DNA from: Silvania hatchlandensis
GTDB lineage: Bacteria > Pseudomonadota > Gammaproteobacteria > Enterobacterales > Enterobacteriaceae
Reading direction: 5' to 3'
Assembly: GCF_025564065.1 (NCBI RefSeq)
Contig: NZ_JAMGZK010000053.1
Location: forward strand, 124,001-188,000
Length of the DNA stretch: 64,000 nucleotides
In this document: positions 40,365 to 50,568 of the stretch, piece by piece
Layout: each line of letters opens with the position of its first letter
Position numbering within the stretch: the first letter of the stretch is position 1
Program-made: the position numbers and the translations under genes
The notes under the pieces: generated by a model
Seen by the model: only the letters and a program-made list of their open reading frames with translations
Database searches by the model: none
What the model was told of the DNA's origin: nothing

Positions 40365-41051
40365 ATGAGCCAGGTTAAAGAGGTTATCGTCCAGGGTCTG
40401 TGGAAAAACAACTCTGCGCTGGTGCAGCTGCTGGGGATGTGTCCGCTGCTGGCCGTCACCTCGACCGCCACCAATGCCCTGGGTCTGGGGCTGGCAACCA
40501 CGCTGGTGCTGACCCTGACCAACCTGTCTATTTCGGCCCTGCGTCGCTGGACGCCGTCTGAGATCCGTATTCCCATCTACGTGATGATCATCGCCTCGGT
40601 GGTGAGCGTCGTGCAGATGCTGATTAACGCCTACGCCTTTGGTCTGTATCAGTCGCTGGGGATTTTTATCCCGCTGATCGTGACCAACTGTATCGTGGTC
40701 GGGCGTGCTGAAGCTTTTGCGGTGAAGAACGATCCGCTGATCTCCGCCCTCGATGGCTTTGCTATCGGAATGGGGGCGACCTGTGCGATGTTCGTGCTGG
40801 GATCAATGCGTGAAATCCTCGGCAATGGCACCCTGTTCGACGGCGCAGACGCACTGCTGGGCGGCTGGGCGAAAGTCCTGCGCATCGAGGTGTTCCACAC
40901 CGACACCCCATTCCTGCTGGCGATGCTACCCCCTGGCGCCTTTATTGGCCTTGGCATGATGCTGGCAGTAAAGTACCTGATTGATGAGAAACGTAAACGC
41001 CGGGCTGCCGCACGCAGCATTGAGGAAGGGATCCCCGAGAAGGCTTCATGA
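40365..41051 (+). CDS. rsxE: Electron transport complex subunit RsxE (RnfE)
   Basis: A 228-residue protein with six helices, homologous to RsxA in inverted topology. The paired conserved segments are [21 protein letters not shown] and [21 protein letters not shown], each with the conserved cysteine. E. coli RsxE is 231 residues and the C-terminal basic tail is slightly shorter here. Its stop overlaps the nth ATG by four bases, so nth is translationally coupled to the rsx operon. Confidence 0.95.
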   Translation: MSQVKEVIVQGLWKNNSALVQLLGMCPLLAVTSTATNALGLGLATTLVLTLTNLSISALRRWTPSEIRIPIYVMIIASVVSVVQMLINAYAFGLYQSLGIFIPLIVTNCIVVGRAEAFAVKNDPLISALDGFAIGMGATCAMFVLGSMREILGNGTLFDGADALLGGWAKVLRIEVFHTDTPFLLAMLPPGAFIGLGMMLAVKYLIDEKRKRRAAARSIEEGIPEKAS

Positions 41052-41683
41052 ATAAAGAGAAACGGTTAGCGATTTTACAGCGCCTGCGGGATAACAATCC
41101 GCACCCGACCACAGAGCTGAACTTTAGCTCTCCGTTTGAGCTGCTGATTGCGGTCCTGCTTTCTGCTCAGGCTACCGACGTGAGCGTGAACAAAGCCACC
41201 GCCAAACTTTACCCGGTGGCCAACACGCCGCAGGCGATGCTGGAGTTGGGCGTTGACGGGGTGAAAGCTTACATCAAGACCATCGGCCTGTTTAACAGCA
41301 AAGCCGAGAACGTGATCAAAACCTGCCGCATGCTGCTGGAGCTGCACGGTGGCGAGGTGCCGGAAGACAGGGCGGCGCTGGAAGCCCTGCCCGGCGTCGG
41401 ACGCAAGACCGCCAACGTGGTGTTGAATACCGCATTTGGCTGGCCAACAATTGCGGTCGATACCCACATCTTCCGCGTCTGTAATCGGACTCACTTTGCC
41501 CCGGGCAAAAACGTCGAGCAGGTGGAAGAGAAACTGCTGAAAGTGGTCCCGGCGGAATTTAAGGTCGACTGTCATCACTGGCTGATCCTGCACGGTCGCT
41601 ATACCTGCATCGCACGTAAGCCGCGCTGTGGCTCCTGCCTTATCGAAGATTTATGTGAATTCAAAGAGAAAGTCGATATCTGA
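41048..41683 (+). CDS. nth: Endonuclease III Nth
   Basis: A 211-residue DNA glycosylase/AP lyase that removes oxidised pyrimidines, the same length as E. coli Nth. The helix-hairpin-helix [13 protein letters not shown] carries the catalytic Lys120, with Asp138 in AVDTHIFRV. The [4Fe-4S] cluster ligands are Cys187, Cys194, Cys197 and Cys203. It overlaps rsxE by four bases. Linkage of an iron-sulfur DNA repair enzyme to the SoxR-reducing complex is conserved in enterobacteria. Ended by a good terminator. Confidence 0.97.
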   Translation: MNKEKRLAILQRLRDNNPHPTTELNFSSPFELLIAVLLSAQATDVSVNKATAKLYPVANTPQAMLELGVDGVKAYIKTIGLFNSKAENVIKTCRMLLELHGGEVPEDRAALEALPGVGRKTANVVLNTAFGWPTIAVDTHIFRVCNRTHFAPGKNVEQVEEKLLKVVPAEFKVDCHHWLILHGRYTCIARKPRCGSCLIEDLCEFKEKVDI

Positions 41684-41684
41684 A

Positions 41685-41706
41685 ACCGTCATCCGACGGT
41701 TTTTTT
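41685..41706 (+). terminator. Intrinsic terminator of the rsx-nth operon
   Basis: ACCGTC-ATCC-GACGGT followed by seven T, starting two bases after the nth stop. Confidence 0.92.
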
Positions 41707-41846
41707 AATCCTGCAGAGTTACCCCTGTCTGCGCGCAATTTCTCACGTGATCCTGCTTCACCTTTCCGCATGGGCCGGTCATTGTTCGGTTATATAACGT
41801 TCAAACAGGTTAATTGTTTTTTTAACAGCTAAAATTTCTATGAGTA

Positions 41847-41862
41847 TGTGATCGCGATCACC
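41847..41862. promoter_or_regulatory. CRP-like site upstream of dtpA
   Basis: TGTGATCGCGATCACC matches TGTGA-N6-TCACA at nine of ten positions, and the spacer TCGCGA is itself palindromic. It lies 28 bases before a TATAAAAT sequence, a spacing that does not exactly match a class II site, so the promoter position is uncertain. It is 421 bases from the dtpA start codon. Confidence 0.6.
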
Positions 41863-42130
41863 CTGATAACGCGATGTTGCATTTTTGTGTATAAAATCGC
41901 GATAACTCCTTACATCAACAAGAACCCAGCCCTGTAACACCACATATCTGACCAGATAACTTTCAGATTATGGCCCATATCACTGCTTATTACCTTTAAC
42001 AGCAGAACATATCGCCACCCGCCCACTAATCAGGCAATTGCATAGTGAAAAAAACCAGCAAATCAGGCTGACTGAAATTTAACGCTGAATAACATTTATG
42101 TTTCCGGTTAATTATAGCGGCCAGGTTAAA

Positions 42131-42147
42131 TGTAACAGTGTATTACA
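42131..42147. promoter_or_regulatory. Inverted repeat with OmpR-like core upstream of dtpA
   Basis: TGTAACAGTGTATTACA has five-base arms and includes TGTAACA, the core seen in OmpR sites. E. coli dtpA (tppB) needs OmpR-EnvZ for expression, which makes this a candidate. Weak on sequence alone. Confidence 0.35.
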
Positions 42148-42282
42148 AACATCTTGCCAGACGGGTCAGGATAGTGAACATTAACCGCCGTTTCCCCTCC
42201 CACTATAACTATAAAGCGGATGGACTACGGTCATCACGCTGTGAACACCCCCTTAATATGGGATGTAAAAAAAGAGGTATAT

Positions 42283-43791
42283 GTGTCTATTGCAAACAAA
42301 AAACCAGCAGAAGAAAGCGTAAGTCTCAACGCTTTTAAACAGCCAAAATCGTTCTATCTCATTTTCTCTATCGAGCTGTGGGAGCGTTTTGGTTACTACG
42401 GTCTGCAGGGGATCATGGCAGTTTACCTGGTAAAACAACTGGGTATGTCCGAAGCAGATTCCATCACGCTGTTTTCTTCTTTTAGTGCCCTGGTATACGG
42501 TCTGGTCGCAGTCGGCGGCTGGCTGGGTGATAAAGTCCTCGGGACCAAACGTGTCATTCTACTCGGTGCCATCGTACTGGCTATCGGTTACGGTCTGGTT
42601 GCCTGGTCCGGTCACGATGCCGGTGTGGTTTACATGGGTATGGCGACCATCGCAGTGGGTAACGGCCTGTTCAAAGCGAACCCGTCTTCCCTGCTTTCTA
42701 CCTGCTATAACAAAGATGATCCGCGTCTGGACGGTGCATTTACCATGTACTACATGTCCATCAACATCGGTTCCTTCTTCTCGATGCTGGCAACCCCGTG
42801 GCTGGCCGCTAAATTCGGCTGGAGCGTGGCGTTTGCCCTGAGCTTCGTCGGGATGCTGATCACCGTTGTGAACTTCCTGTTCTGCCGCAGCTGGGTGAAG
42901 GACTACGGTTCAAAACCTGACTTTGCACCGGTACAGATGGGCAAACTGCTGGCAACTATCGTCGGCGTAGTGATTCTGGTTGCTGTTGCCACCTGGCTGC
43001 TGCACAACCAGGGCATCGCACGTGCGGTGCTGGGCGTTGTGGCACTGGGTATCATCGCTATCTTTGCGAAAGAAGCGTTTGCGATGCAGGGTGCTGCGCG
43101 CCGTAAGATGATTGTCGCGTTCATCCTGATGCTGGAAGCGATTTGCTTCTTCGTCCTGTACAGCCAGATGCCAACCTCGCTGAACTTCTTTGCGATCCGT
43201 AACGTTGAGCACTCTATTCTGGGTATCGCGTTCGAACCTGAGCAGTTCCAGGCACTGAACCCGTTCTGGATCATGGTTGGTAGCCCGATTCTGGCCGCTA
43301 TCTATAACAAGATGGGCGACCGTCTGCCGATGCCGCACAAGTTCGCCGTCGGTATGGTACTGTGCTCTGGCGCCTTCCTGGTGCTGCCGTTGGGTGCGAA
43401 ATTCGCCAGCGACGCGGGCATTGTTTCCGTTAACTGGCTGATCCTGAGCTATGCCCTGCAGTCTATCGGTGAGCTGATGATCTCCGGTCTGGGCCTTGCG
43501 ATGGTTGCACAGCTGGTTCCACAGCGCCTGATGGGCTTCATCATGGGTAGCTGGTTCCTGACAACCGCCGGTGCTGCACTGATCGCTGGTAAGATTGCTA
43601 ACCTGATGGCCGTGCCATCAGACGTGACTGACCCGCTGGTTTCCCTGCATGTTTACGGCGACGTGTTCCTGCAGATTGGTATTGCCACTGCGGTTATCGC
43701 CTTGCTGATGATGCTGACAGCACCGAAGCTGAACCGTATGACTCAGGACGACGACAGCACCGCCAAAGCGACGACCACCGCTACCGCGTAA
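42283..43791 (+). CDS. dtpA: Proton-dependent di/tripeptide permease DtpA (TppB)
   Basis: A 502-residue POT-family transporter. It has the signature [10 protein letters not shown] (ExxERFxYYG) in helix 1, [14 protein letters not shown] before it and about 14 helices. The start is a GTG at 42283: GAGG lies seven bases upstream and the protein then begins (M)[19 protein letters not shown], parallel to E. coli DtpA. An in-frame ATG at 42220 would add 21 unrelated residues. Imports di- and tripeptides with protons. Codon usage is strongly biased to common codons, suggesting high expression. Ended by a strong terminator. Confidence 0.95.
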   Translation: MSIANKKPAEESVSLNAFKQPKSFYLIFSIELWERFGYYGLQGIMAVYLVKQLGMSEADSITLFSSFSALVYGLVAVGGWLGDKVLGTKRVILLGAIVLAIGYGLVAWSGHDAGVVYMGMATIAVGNGLFKANPSSLLSTCYNKDDPRLDGAFTMYYMSINIGSFFSMLATPWLAAKFGWSVAFALSFVGMLITVVNFLFCRSWVKDYGSKPDFAPVQMGKLLATIVGVVILVAVATWLLHNQGIARAVLGVVALGIIAIFAKEAFAMQGAARRKMIVAFILMLEAICFFVLYSQMPTSLNFFAIRNVEHSILGIAFEPEQFQALNPFWIMVGSPILAAIYNKMGDRLPMPHKFAVGMVLCSGAFLVLPLGAKFASDAGIVSVNWLILSYALQSIGELMISGLGLAMVAQLVPQRLMGFIMGSWFLTTAGAALIAGKIANLMAVPSDVTDPLVSLHVYGDVFLQIGIATAVIALLMMLTAPKLNRMTQDDDSTAKATTTATA

Positions 43792-43815
43792 TGTCATCGG
43801 GAAACGACTGAACAG

Positions 43816-43849
43816 AAGCCGCTAACTGTGTGTTAGCGGCTTTTTTTTT
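43816..43849 (+). terminator. Intrinsic terminator of dtpA
   Basis: AAGCCGCTAAC-5 nt-GTTAGCGGCTT (11-base-pair stem) runs into nine T. Confidence 0.95.
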
Positions 43850-43898
43850 ATTCCGCTGAGCACTACCATACAGTAAACCTAGCCAACAGGAGTGACCG

Positions 43899-44504
43899 AT
43901 GAAACTGTTCTACAAACCAGGCGCCTGCTCTCTTGCCTGTCATATTACGTTGCGTGAAAGCGGGAAAGACTTCACCCTTAGCAGCGTTGACCTGATGAAG
44001 AAAAAGCTGGAAAACGGCGACGATTTCTTTGCGGTGAATCCAAAAGGTCAGGTTCCGGCACTGCTTCTGGAAGACGGTACGCTGCTGACCGAAGGGGTGG
44101 CGATTATGCAATACCTGGCGGATGGCGTGGCCGATCGCCAGCTGCTGGCACCCACCGGCAGCATCGCGCGCTACAAGACCCTTGAGTGGATGAACTTCAT
44201 CGCTACCGAGCTGCACAAAGGCTTTACGCCGCTGTTCCGCCCGGATACCCCGGAAGAGTACAAACCGACCGTTCGTGCACTACTGGAGAAAAAACTGCAG
44301 TACGTGAATGACCAGTTGAAAGACGATCAGTGGATTTGCGGTCAGCGCTTCACGATTGCCGATGCGTATCTCTTTACCGTCCTGCGCTGGGCGCGGGCAG
44401 TGAAACTGAACATGGAAGGATTGGGCCACATCGACGCCTACATGGCGCGGATGGCGGAACGTCCGGACGTGGCTGCGGCGCTGGAAGCGGAAGGGTTGAA
44501 GTAA
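43899..44504 (+). CDS. gstA: Glutathione S-transferase GstA
   Basis: A 201-residue beta-class glutathione S-transferase, the same length as E. coli GstA. Cys10 in [11 protein letters not shown] and His106 in [13 protein letters not shown] are the known active-site residues. The thioredoxin-like N-terminal domain (residues 1-80) is followed by an all-helical C-terminal domain. It conjugates glutathione to electrophiles. Monocistronic, ending at a REP-like palindrome, and convergent with pdxY. Confidence 0.96.
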   Translation: MKLFYKPGACSLACHITLRESGKDFTLSSVDLMKKKLENGDDFFAVNPKGQVPALLLEDGTLLTEGVAIMQYLADGVADRQLLAPTGSIARYKTLEWMNFIATELHKGFTPLFRPDTPEEYKPTVRALLEKKLQYVNDQLKDDQWICGQRFTIADAYLFTVLRWARAVKLNMEGLGHIDAYMARMAERPDVAAALEAEGLK

Positions 44505-44516
44505 GGACGTTGTTTG

Positions 44517-44546
44517 TTGCCCGGCAGCGCGTTGCTTGCCGGGCAA
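44517..44546. repeat. REP-like palindrome between gstA and pdxY
   Basis: TTGCCCGGCA-10 nt-TGCCGGGCAA forms a perfect 10-base-pair stem in the 47-base gap between the two convergent genes. No T run follows. Confidence 0.7.
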
Positions 44547-44551
44547 TGATG

Positions 44552-45412
44552 TCAAAGCTGTGTCGCGCTAAACAGATGCTCTGGCTTCGCGATACGATCC
44601 TGCGCCGCCACCACCTGCAGCTCATACTCCTGCATATTCTTCGTGGCGATCATAATCTCGTACACCGCCGCCGTGACGTGCTCCAGCGCATCACGCACCG
44701 TTGCCCCCTGCAGCAGTTTCACCAGCAGCAGGCCGCTGGTCACATCACCCACGCCCACCGGCTGACGAATCCCAAAATCCACCAGCGGACGGCTGATATG
44801 CCAGGCTTCATCTTTGGTCACCAGCAGCATCTCAAAGCGATCCAGGCTTAACCCGGCGCGCGCCAGATGCTTCACCAGCACGATTTCAGGGCCCTGGGCA
44901 ATCAGTTCCCGGGAGGCGGCAACCGCCTCATCCACGCTGTTGACGGCGTGTTCACAGAGGATTTCCAGCTCGATCAGGTTCGGGGCAATGATATCGCTGG
45001 CCGGTAACGCATGACGCACGTGGAACTCCGCGACGCCAGGCGCCACGATGCAGCCTTTTTCTGGATGACCCATCACCGGATCGCAGAAGTATTTTGCTGC
45101 CGGGTTAGCCGCCTTCACCTGACGCACGATGCCGAGAATATGCTCGCCCTGCTCTGCCGATCCCAGATAGCCGCTCAGGACGGCGTCACAGGTCTTCAGC
45201 TTGTCGATATCAGCAATGCCTTGCACGATGTCGGTCAGGTGCGCAGGCGGCATCACGCAGCCGGTCCATTTACCGTATTGCGTATGGTTGGAAAACTGAA
45301 CGGTGTTTAACGGCCAGACGTTGGCCCCAAGACGACGCATCGGAAATTCAGCGGCGCTGTTGCCAGCATGCCCAAAAACGACGTGGGACTGGATGGCGAG
45401 GATATTCTTCAT
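44552..45412 (-). CDS. pdxY: Pyridoxal kinase PdxY
   Basis: A 286-residue ribokinase-superfamily enzyme that phosphorylates pyridoxal in vitamin B6 salvage. The N-terminal [21 protein letters not shown] and the C-terminal [18 protein letters not shown] (anion hole and catalytic Asp) are characteristic. The frame is open upstream to 45589, but this overlaps tyrS and the inter-gene terminator; the ATG at 45412 gives the E. coli N-terminus. Last gene of the leftward run anmK-mliC-pdxH-tyrS-pdxY, grouping two B6 enzymes. Confidence 0.96.
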   Translation of the reverse strand: MKNILAIQSHVVFGHAGNSAAEFPMRRLGANVWPLNTVQFSNHTQYGKWTGCVMPPAHLTDIVQGIADIDKLKTCDAVLSGYLGSAEQGEHILGIVRQVKAANPAAKYFCDPVMGHPEKGCIVAPGVAEFHVRHALPASDIIAPNLIELEILCEHAVNSVDEAVAASRELIAQGPEIVLVKHLARAGLSLDRFEMLLVTKDEAWHISRPLVDFGIRQPVGVGDVTSGLLLVKLLQGATVRDALEHVTAAVYEIMIATKNMQEYELQVVAAQDRIAKPEHLFSATQL

Positions 45413-45429
45413 TTTCTTACCACAACCCT

Positions 45430-45462
45430 GAAAAAATAAAGGGGCGTGGTTTCCCACGCCCC
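45430..45462 (-). terminator. Intrinsic terminator between tyrS and pdxY
   Basis: Read leftward, GGGGCGTGG-4 nt-CCACGCCCC is followed by TTTATTTTTT. It lies after tyrS and 18 bases before pdxY, so it probably limits pdxY expression from the tyrS promoter. Confidence 0.85.
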
Positions 45463-45470
45463 TGTTGTTT

Positions 45471-46751
45471 TTATGCTGACTTCCAGCAAACCAGACAGTA
45501 ATTCTTTTTGCCGCGACGCAGTAAGGTGTAACGACCATACAGACGATCGCTGTCCACAAAGGTATATTCCTCGTTGGACTGTTTTTCACCGTTGATGGTG
45601 ATGGCGTTCGAGGCGATGGTTTTACGCGCCTGACCGCGGGACGGCTGCAGCTCGGAGTCGACCAGCGCCTGCATCAGGTCTGCGCCTTTCTCCATCTCAA
45701 CCATTGGCACACCATCCTGCGCCAACTGTTCGAAGTCGGCTTCGCTCAGATCGCTCAGGGTGCCGTTAAACAGGCTGGCGGTGATACGCTTCGCGGCCAC
45801 CAGCCCCTCTTCACCGTGAACCAGACGGGTAACCTGCTCCGCCAGCACATACTGCGCGCGCGGCGCTTTACCGCTGGTCTTGTCTTCTTCTTCCAGGGCA
45901 TTAATCTCTTCCAGATCCATAAAGGTGAAGAACTTCAGGAAGCGATACACGTCGGCGTCGGCGGTGTTGATCCAGAACTGGTAGAACTTATACGGGCTGG
46001 TTTTCTTCGGATCGAGCCAGACCGCGCCGCCTTCGGTTTTACCGAATTTGGTGCCGTCAGACTTGGTGATCAGAGGAACTGTCAAACCGAAGACCTGGTT
46101 CTGATGCAGGCGCCGGGTCAGATCGATACCGGAGGTGATGTTACCCCACTGATCGGAGCCGCCAATCTGCAGCGCCACACCGTGCAGGTTATTCAGACAG
46201 GCAAAGTCATAACCCTGCAGCAGGTTATAGGAGAACTCGGTGAACGAGATCCCCTGGTCGTCACGGTTCAGACGCTGCTTCACCGCTTCTTTGTTGATCA
46301 TCTGGTTAACAGAGAAGTGCTTGCCGATATCACGCAGGAAGGTCAGCACGTTCATGCCGCCAAACCAGTCGTAGTTATTGGCCGCAATCGCCGAGTTTGC
46401 ACCACAGTCGAAGTCGAGGAACGGGGCAACCTGTTTGCGGATTTTATCCACCCACTCCTGCACGGTGTCTGCCGTATTCAGTTTACGCTCAGCGGCTTTA
46501 AAGCTTGGGTCGCCAATCAGACCCGTTGCGCCGCCGACCAGTGCTACAGGCGTATGGCCTGCCAGCTGGAAGCGTTTCAGGCATAACAAAGGAACCAGAT
46601 GCCCCAAATGCAAGCTGTCGGCGGTAGGATCGAAGCCGCAATAGAGGGCGATCGGGCCTTGCGCCAGTCGCTCTGCTAACGCTTCCTCGTCCGTCACCTG
46701 AGCCACGAGGCCCCGCTCTTGCAATTGTTTAATCAAGTTACTGCTTGCCAT
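45471..46751 (-). CDS. tyrS: Tyrosyl-tRNA synthetase TyrS
   Basis: A 426-residue class I aminoacyl-tRNA synthetase. The HIGH-like motif is [10 protein letters not shown], the KMSKS-like loop is KFGKT, and the tyrosine pocket includes [12 protein letters not shown] and [11 protein letters not shown]. The C-terminal S4-like domain ([14 protein letters not shown]) binds tRNA. The start at 46751 has GGAGAATTTG in front; an ATG 12 bases earlier is less likely. E. coli TyrS is 424 residues. Essential housekeeping gene. Confidence 0.98.
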   Translation of the reverse strand: MASSNLIKQLQERGLVAQVTDEEALAERLAQGPIALYCGFDPTADSLHLGHLVPLLCLKRFQLAGHTPVALVGGATGLIGDPSFKAAERKLNTADTVQEWVDKIRKQVAPFLDFDCGANSAIAANNYDWFGGMNVLTFLRDIGKHFSVNQMINKEAVKQRLNRDDQGISFTEFSYNLLQGYDFACLNNLHGVALQIGGSDQWGNITSGIDLTRRLHQNQVFGLTVPLITKSDGTKFGKTEGGAVWLDPKKTSPYKFYQFWINTADADVYRFLKFFTFMDLEEINALEEEDKTSGKAPRAQYVLAEQVTRLVHGEEGLVAAKRITASLFNGTLSDLSEADFEQLAQDGVPMVEMEKGADLMQALVDSELQPSRGQARKTIASNAITINGEKQSNEEYTFVDSDRLYGRYTLLRRGKKNYCLVCWKSA

Positions 46752-46828
46752 CAAATTCTCCATGTATAAAACGACTGCACCTTTGCCGGTACACGACTTT
46801 TCGCCAGACGCGAAAGGTACATAGAATA

Positions 46829-46857
46829 AAGCGCTGACACCGGTTGTACCAGCGCTT
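46829..46857 (-). terminator. Hairpin between pdxH and tyrS
   Basis: Read leftward, AAGCGCTG-13 nt-CAGCGCTT is followed by TATTCT, 20 bases after the pdxH stop. It may terminate part of the pdxH transcript. Confidence 0.6.
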
Positions 46858-46877
46858 AAGCGAACAAATTTCGGGGA

Positions 46878-47534
46878 TTAAGGTGCCAGTCGATCGATTT
46901 TCCACGCGTCGTTATCGCGCTGGTACAAAAAACGATCGTGCAGACGATGTTCTCCGCCCTGCCAGAACTCCATTTGCTGGATGGGTACGCGGAATCCGCC
47001 CCAGAAGCTCGGCAGCGGCACTTCACCCTGCTGGAATTTCTGTTTCAGTTCGAGGAATTTGCTTTCCAGCACGCCACGGGCCGAGATGCGGCTCGACTGT
47101 TTAGAAACCCAGGCGCCAATCTGGCTGTCACGCGGGCGGGAGTGGAAATATTTCAGCACGTCCAGCGTGGAGAGACGCTCGACGGTGCCGGTGACCATCA
47201 CCTGACGCTCCAGCATATGCCACGGGAACAGCAGGCTGATACGCGGGTTGTTTTCGAGGTGGTGCGCTTTACGGCTGCCAAGGTTGGTATAGAACACCAG
47301 ACCTTTTTCATCGTAATGCTTGAGCAACACGATGCGCTGATAGGGTTGACCGTGCTCGTCGACGGTCGCCACCACCATCGCGGTGGGATCGGCAAGGCGG
47401 GCCTCACAGGCCTGTTTTAGCCAGCGTTCAAACAGCACCAGCGGCTCGGCGGGGAGATCCTGGCGACGCAGGCCGCCTTTGGTGTATTCGCGGCGCAGAT
47501 GCGCAATTTGCTGCAATTCGTCGTTATCAGACAT
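46878..47534 (-). CDS. pdxH: Pyridoxine/pyridoxamine 5'-phosphate oxidase PdxH
   Basis: A 218-residue FMN-dependent oxidase, the same length as E. coli PdxH, making pyridoxal 5'-phosphate. It has [21 protein letters not shown] for FMN contact, [29 protein letters not shown] and the C-terminal [20 protein letters not shown]. Acts in the cytoplasm as a dimer. Located between mliC and tyrS in the same direction, as in E. coli. Confidence 0.97.
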   Translation of the reverse strand: MSDNDELQQIAHLRREYTKGGLRRQDLPAEPLVLFERWLKQACEARLADPTAMVVATVDEHGQPYQRIVLLKHYDEKGLVFYTNLGSRKAHHLENNPRISLLFPWHMLERQVMVTGTVERLSTLDVLKYFHSRPRDSQIGAWVSKQSSRISARGVLESKFLELKQKFQQGEVPLPSFWGGFRVPIQQMEFWQGGEHRLHDRFLYQRDNDAWKIDRLAP

Positions 47535-47591
47535 GGCGTTAACTGAGGTTGTGATCGGGTGGCGCTATTGTGCGCCGCCCCCTGCAAAATC

Positions 47592-47915
47592 TCAACGCTT
47601 CGGATTTTGGATCTGACAATTGTTCAGCACGCTGCGGTCGCGTTTGTAGACCGTGGCGCTGTCGCCTTTCGACCAGAACACGTAAACACCGTCAGAGTAG
47701 CGGGTGCCAGAGGCGGACATTCCCTGCTTCAGCGTCAGCAGCTTGTTGTCATAAACGAAGCTGACTTCCTGGCGCGGATTATTGAGCTTAACGGTGAGCG
47801 GCTTTTCTTCGCACTGGTAGGCCAGCGTGTCGGTTTGCATACGCTCAACAAACTGGTTGTAAACGCTACAACCCGCCAGCAGAAAAGGGGTTAAAACAAG
47901 AAGCAGTTTTTTCAT
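47592..47915 (-). CDS. mliC: Membrane-bound lysozyme inhibitor lipoprotein MliC
   Basis: A 107-residue lipoprotein. The signal peptide [16 protein letters not shown] has a lipobox with Cys16 as the lipidated residue. The mature domain carries the [12 protein letters not shown] and [19 protein letters not shown] segments that bind C-type lysozyme. Inhibits host lysozyme at the cell surface. E. coli MliC is 109 residues. Confidence 0.94.
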   Translation of the reverse strand: MKKLLLVLTPFLLAGCSVYNQFVERMQTDTLAYQCEEKPLTVKLNNPRQEVSFVYDNKLLTLKQGMSASGTRYSDGVYVFWSKGDSATVYKRDRSVLNNCQIQNPKR

Positions 47916-47944
47916 GGGTGTGTTCCGAAGACTATCCTGGTCCC

Positions 47945-47964
47945 GGAGGGCAACGCCGCCCTCC
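47945..47964. repeat. GC-rich hairpin between anmK and mliC
   Basis: GGAGGGC-6 nt-GCCCTCC forms a seven-base-pair stem upstream of mliC. No T run follows, so it is probably not a terminator. Confidence 0.4.
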
Positions 47965-48008
47965 CGTTTCCTGTTAGTTTACCCTTCGCATCCGTAGGTG
48001 AAATTCGG

Positions 48009-49133
48009 TTAACTCTGATTTTGTCGCGGATTGGCTGGAAAAACAGCACCTAACACGCTGGCTTCACGCGCGCCGGTCACCGACGGTAAATTACCCGGCA
48101 GCCCCGCCACCGTGCGCCAGGCCAACCAGGCAAACGCCAGGGCTTCCATGTCATCGCCGCTGATCCCCACCCGATCGGTGGTGGTCACTTCCGTGCCCGG
48201 CAGCAGGCCCGCAAGACGCGCCATCAGCAGCGGATTACGGCTGCCGCCGCCGCACACCAGCAGCCGCACGCAGCCGCCGCTTAACAGCACTTGTTCAGCA
48301 ATCGACACGGCGGTGAGTTCGGCAAGCGTGGCCTGCACATCCTGTGGCGCCAGACCCGGGAAGCGGGCCAGATGACGCTCCAGCCAGCCGTAGTTAAAGT
48401 ACTCGCGTCCGGTGCTTTTTGGCGCCGGTGCCGCAAAATAGGGATCGAGCAGCATGTTCTGCAGCAGCGGGATGATGACTTTACCGCTGCAGGCCCAGTT
48501 GGCGTCTTTATCGTAGCCTTTGCCCATCTGACGCCAGATCCAGGCATCCATCAGCATATTGCCCGGTCCGGTATCGAACCCGCGTACCGGCTGGTCAGGG
48601 ATCAATAGCGACAGGTTGGCAATCCCGCCAATGTTCAACACCATCCGGCGCTCGTGGGGATGCGCGAGCAGCGCATGATGAAAGGCCGGCACCAGCGGTG
48701 CGCCCTGCCCACCCAGAGCCATATCCCGACGACGAAAATCACCGACGACGGTTACGCCCGTTTTCGCCACGATCTGATTATTGTCGCCAATTTGCAGCGT
48801 ATGGGGATAATCGCTGCCCGGCTCATGCCAGACGGTTTGCCCGTGACAGCCGATGGCGACCACGTCCTGAGGACGCAGATTTTCCTGATTCATCAGCGCC
48901 TGCACGGCATCGCCGAACAAGCGTCCCAGTTGGGTGTCGAGCTGGCCCAGCTGCGACAGCGTCAGCTGCTGCCCCTGGCAGATGTTGAGGATCGCGTGCT
49001 TGATTTCCGGCGGAATGGGCCAGCTCAGGCTGGCCTGCTGTGCGACCATGTTCTCGTCTATTGCCGCAAGGACGACATCCACGCCGTCAAGACTGGTACC
49101 TGACATTACGCCAATATAGCGACCCGATTTCAT
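48009..49133 (-). CDS. anmK: Anhydro-N-acetylmuramic acid kinase AnmK
   Basis: A 374-residue kinase of the ASKHA fold in cell-wall recycling. It converts 1,6-anhydro-N-acetylmuramate to N-acetylmuramate-6-phosphate. Visible are the phosphate loop [17 protein letters not shown], the catalytic aspartate region [16 protein letters not shown] and the C-terminal [13 protein letters not shown]. coli AnmK is 369 residues; the extra residues are at the C-terminus (NPRQNQS). Heads the leftward run toward pdxY and is divergent from slyB. Confidence 0.96.
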   Translation of the reverse strand: MKSGRYIGVMSGTSLDGVDVVLAAIDENMVAQQASLSWPIPPEIKHAILNICQGQQLTLSQLGQLDTQLGRLFGDAVQALMNQENLRPQDVVAIGCHGQTVWHEPGSDYPHTLQIGDNNQIVAKTGVTVVGDFRRRDMALGGQGAPLVPAFHHALLAHPHERRMVLNIGGIANLSLLIPDQPVRGFDTGPGNMLMDAWIWRQMGKGYDKDANWACSGKVIIPLLQNMLLDPYFAAPAPKSTGREYFNYGWLERHLARFPGLAPQDVQATLAELTAVSIAEQVLLSGGCVRLLVCGGGSRNPLLMARLAGLLPGTEVTTTDRVGISGDDMEALAFAWLAWRTVAGLPGNLPSVTGAREASVLGAVFPANPRQNQS

Positions 49134-49282
49134 ATGCTTTCCTTAATCCGCCTGGGCTGTGGGCACACTCCACCATAAACGCGTAATCAATGCTATGGCG
49201 GACATATACTTTTTAACAATACCTGACACTTACGCGCATTCCAGGAATATTCCGCATGGCATTTTTGCGTCAGGTCAACGCC

Positions 49283-49317
49283 TGTTTATCTCTGGTTAAG
49301 TCAGAATCAAGTACAAT
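49283..49317 (+). promoter_or_regulatory. PhoP box and -10 element of slyB
   Basis: TGTTTA-TCTCT-GGTTAA (49283-49299) fits the PhoP box (T/G)GTTTA-N5-(T/G)GTTTA with one mismatch in the second half. A TACAAT -10 (49312-49317) follows after 12 bases, the spacing typical of PhoP-activated promoters. E. coli slyB is a PhoPQ target. Confidence 0.75.
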
Positions 49318-49417
49318 TCTCTTAATGTTTAAGCGAAGATAGGATCTATGGCACCCGATGCCATATAATTTAGCCATACGGAGCGCATCGCGTTTATTTG
49401 GTGAACAGGAGATTCAA

Positions 49418-49885
49418 ATGATTTTACGTGTACTGGCCGTGTCGATGATTGGTTTTACTCTGGCTGGTTGTGTTAATAGCAGCTCTATGTCCGGGGATGT
49501 CTACAGCGCTTCTGAAGCCAAACAAGTTCAGAATGTGACTTATGGCACCATTGTTCATACTCGCCCGGTACAAATTCAGGGTGGCGATGACGCTAACGTT
49601 ATCGGTGCGATTGGCGGTGCAGTGCTGGGTGGTTTCCTCGGTAACACCGTCGGTGGCGGCACAGGCCGCTCTCTGGCGACCGCAGCTGGCGCAGTAGCCG
49701 GTGGCGTTGCGGGCCAGGGTGTGCAGGGCGCGATGAACAAAACTCAGGGTGTAGAGTTAGAAATTCGTAAGGATGACGGCAGCACCATCATGGTGGTGCA
49801 GAAGCAGGGTAACACCCAGTTCGCTGCAGGTCAGCGCGTTGTGTTAGCCAGCAACGGTAGCCAGGTGACCGTTTCCCCACGCTAA
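49418..49885 (+). CDS. slyB: Outer-membrane lipoprotein SlyB
   Basis: A 155-residue lipoprotein, the same length as E. coli SlyB. The signal peptide MILRVLAVSMIGFTLAGC places the lipid on Cys18. The middle is a glycine zipper (IGGAVLGGFLGNTVGGGTG) that inserts in membranes. SlyB is induced by PhoPQ under magnesium limitation and stabilises outer-membrane proteins. The start has AGGAG eight bases upstream; an earlier in-frame ATG (49358) lies in the leader. Divergent from anmK; ends at a terminator shared with slyA. Confidence 0.96.
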   Translation: MILRVLAVSMIGFTLAGCVNSSSMSGDVYSASEAKQVQNVTYGTIVHTRPVQIQGGDDANVIGAIGGAVLGGFLGNTVGGGTGRSLATAAGAVAGGVAGQGVQGAMNKTQGVELEIRKDDGSTIMVVQKQGNTQFAAGQRVVLASNGSQVTVSPR

Positions 49886-49910
49886 TATCCGGGCAGGTCA
49901 GTGACAAGAA

Positions 49911-49937
49911 AAAGCCTTGCGTATGCAAGGCTTTTTT
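49911..49937. terminator. Bidirectional terminator between slyB and slyA
   Basis: AAAGCCTTGC-GTAT-GCAAGGCTTTTTT has an A run on the left and a T run on the right and lies between two convergent genes. Confidence 0.93.
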
Positions 49938-49941
49938 AGGG

Positions 49942-50382
49942 TCAGTCGCGAGACTGGAGCTCGTTAATATTGTGCTCAAGCCGGGCCACCAGCGAGATCA
50001 GCAGTTCCAGTTCAGCGGGCGATATTCCGGAGAGGATCTCACCGCGCGTTTTACTGATTACCATTTCCATCTCGGTAATAATGGGGGTGGCTTTTTCAGT
50101 CAGTTTAATTCGCTTAGCACGACGATCGCTGGCACAGGTCTGTCGAGAAATCAGTCCCTTATCTTCCAGTTGATCGAGTGTACGAACCAGGGATGGCTGC
50201 TCAATGCCTATCGCTTTAGCCAGTTGGATCTGCGACTGGTCGGGCGGCAGCTGATGAATATTATGCAGCGTAACCCAATGCGTCTGTGTCAATTCCAGAG
50301 GTTTCAGGCGATGGTCAATCAGAGCACGCCACACGCGTACTAACCTTGCCAGATCAGAACCTAATGGCGATTCCAATTTCAT
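49942..50382 (-). CDS. slyA: MarR-family regulator SlyA
   Basis: A 146-residue winged-helix regulator. It starts [22 protein letters not shown] like other SlyA proteins, has the recognition helix in [20 protein letters not shown] and the wing in [16 protein letters not shown]. SlyA relieves H-NS silencing at many genes and works alongside PhoP in related bacteria. Divergent from ydhI across 186 bases. Confidence 0.96.
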   Translation of the reverse strand: MKLESPLGSDLARLVRVWRALIDHRLKPLELTQTHWVTLHNIHQLPPDQSQIQLAKAIGIEQPSLVRTLDQLEDKGLISRQTCASDRRAKRIKLTEKATPIITEMEMVISKTRGEILSGISPAELELLISLVARLEHNINELQSRD

Positions 50383-50568
50383 CTCCTTATAATTAGCTTG
50401 CTAAGTTATTATACTGATTTTAGAATAGTTTGCAGCATTTATATTGCCAAAACAAATGCAATACTGCATTCATCCAACAAGACTCTTTTGATTTACACTG
50501 AATTGTGACGCCCTGGTGCGTTATGGCGGGCCGCTGAGGCCACTTCCCCTTTGCAAAGGAACCGGCTC

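Larger units (their letters stand above)
41684..42282. other. Long AT-rich regulatory region upstream of dtpA
   Basis: This 599-base gap begins with the nth terminator (41685-41706) and ends at the dtpA start. It contains a strong CRP-like palindrome (41847-41862), a TATAAAAT sequence at 41890-41897 that could be a -10 element, and a TGTAA-7 nt-TTACA inverted repeat (42131-42147). A 66-codon frame at 42138-42338 overlaps the dtpA start in another frame and has no recognisable content. I see no tRNA or supported small RNA. Confidence 0.55.

Noticed and set aside
42138..42338. A 66-codon ORF overlapping the dtpA start
   Set aside because: Basic, low-complexity translation with no ribosome site, in a different frame from dtpA, which is certain.
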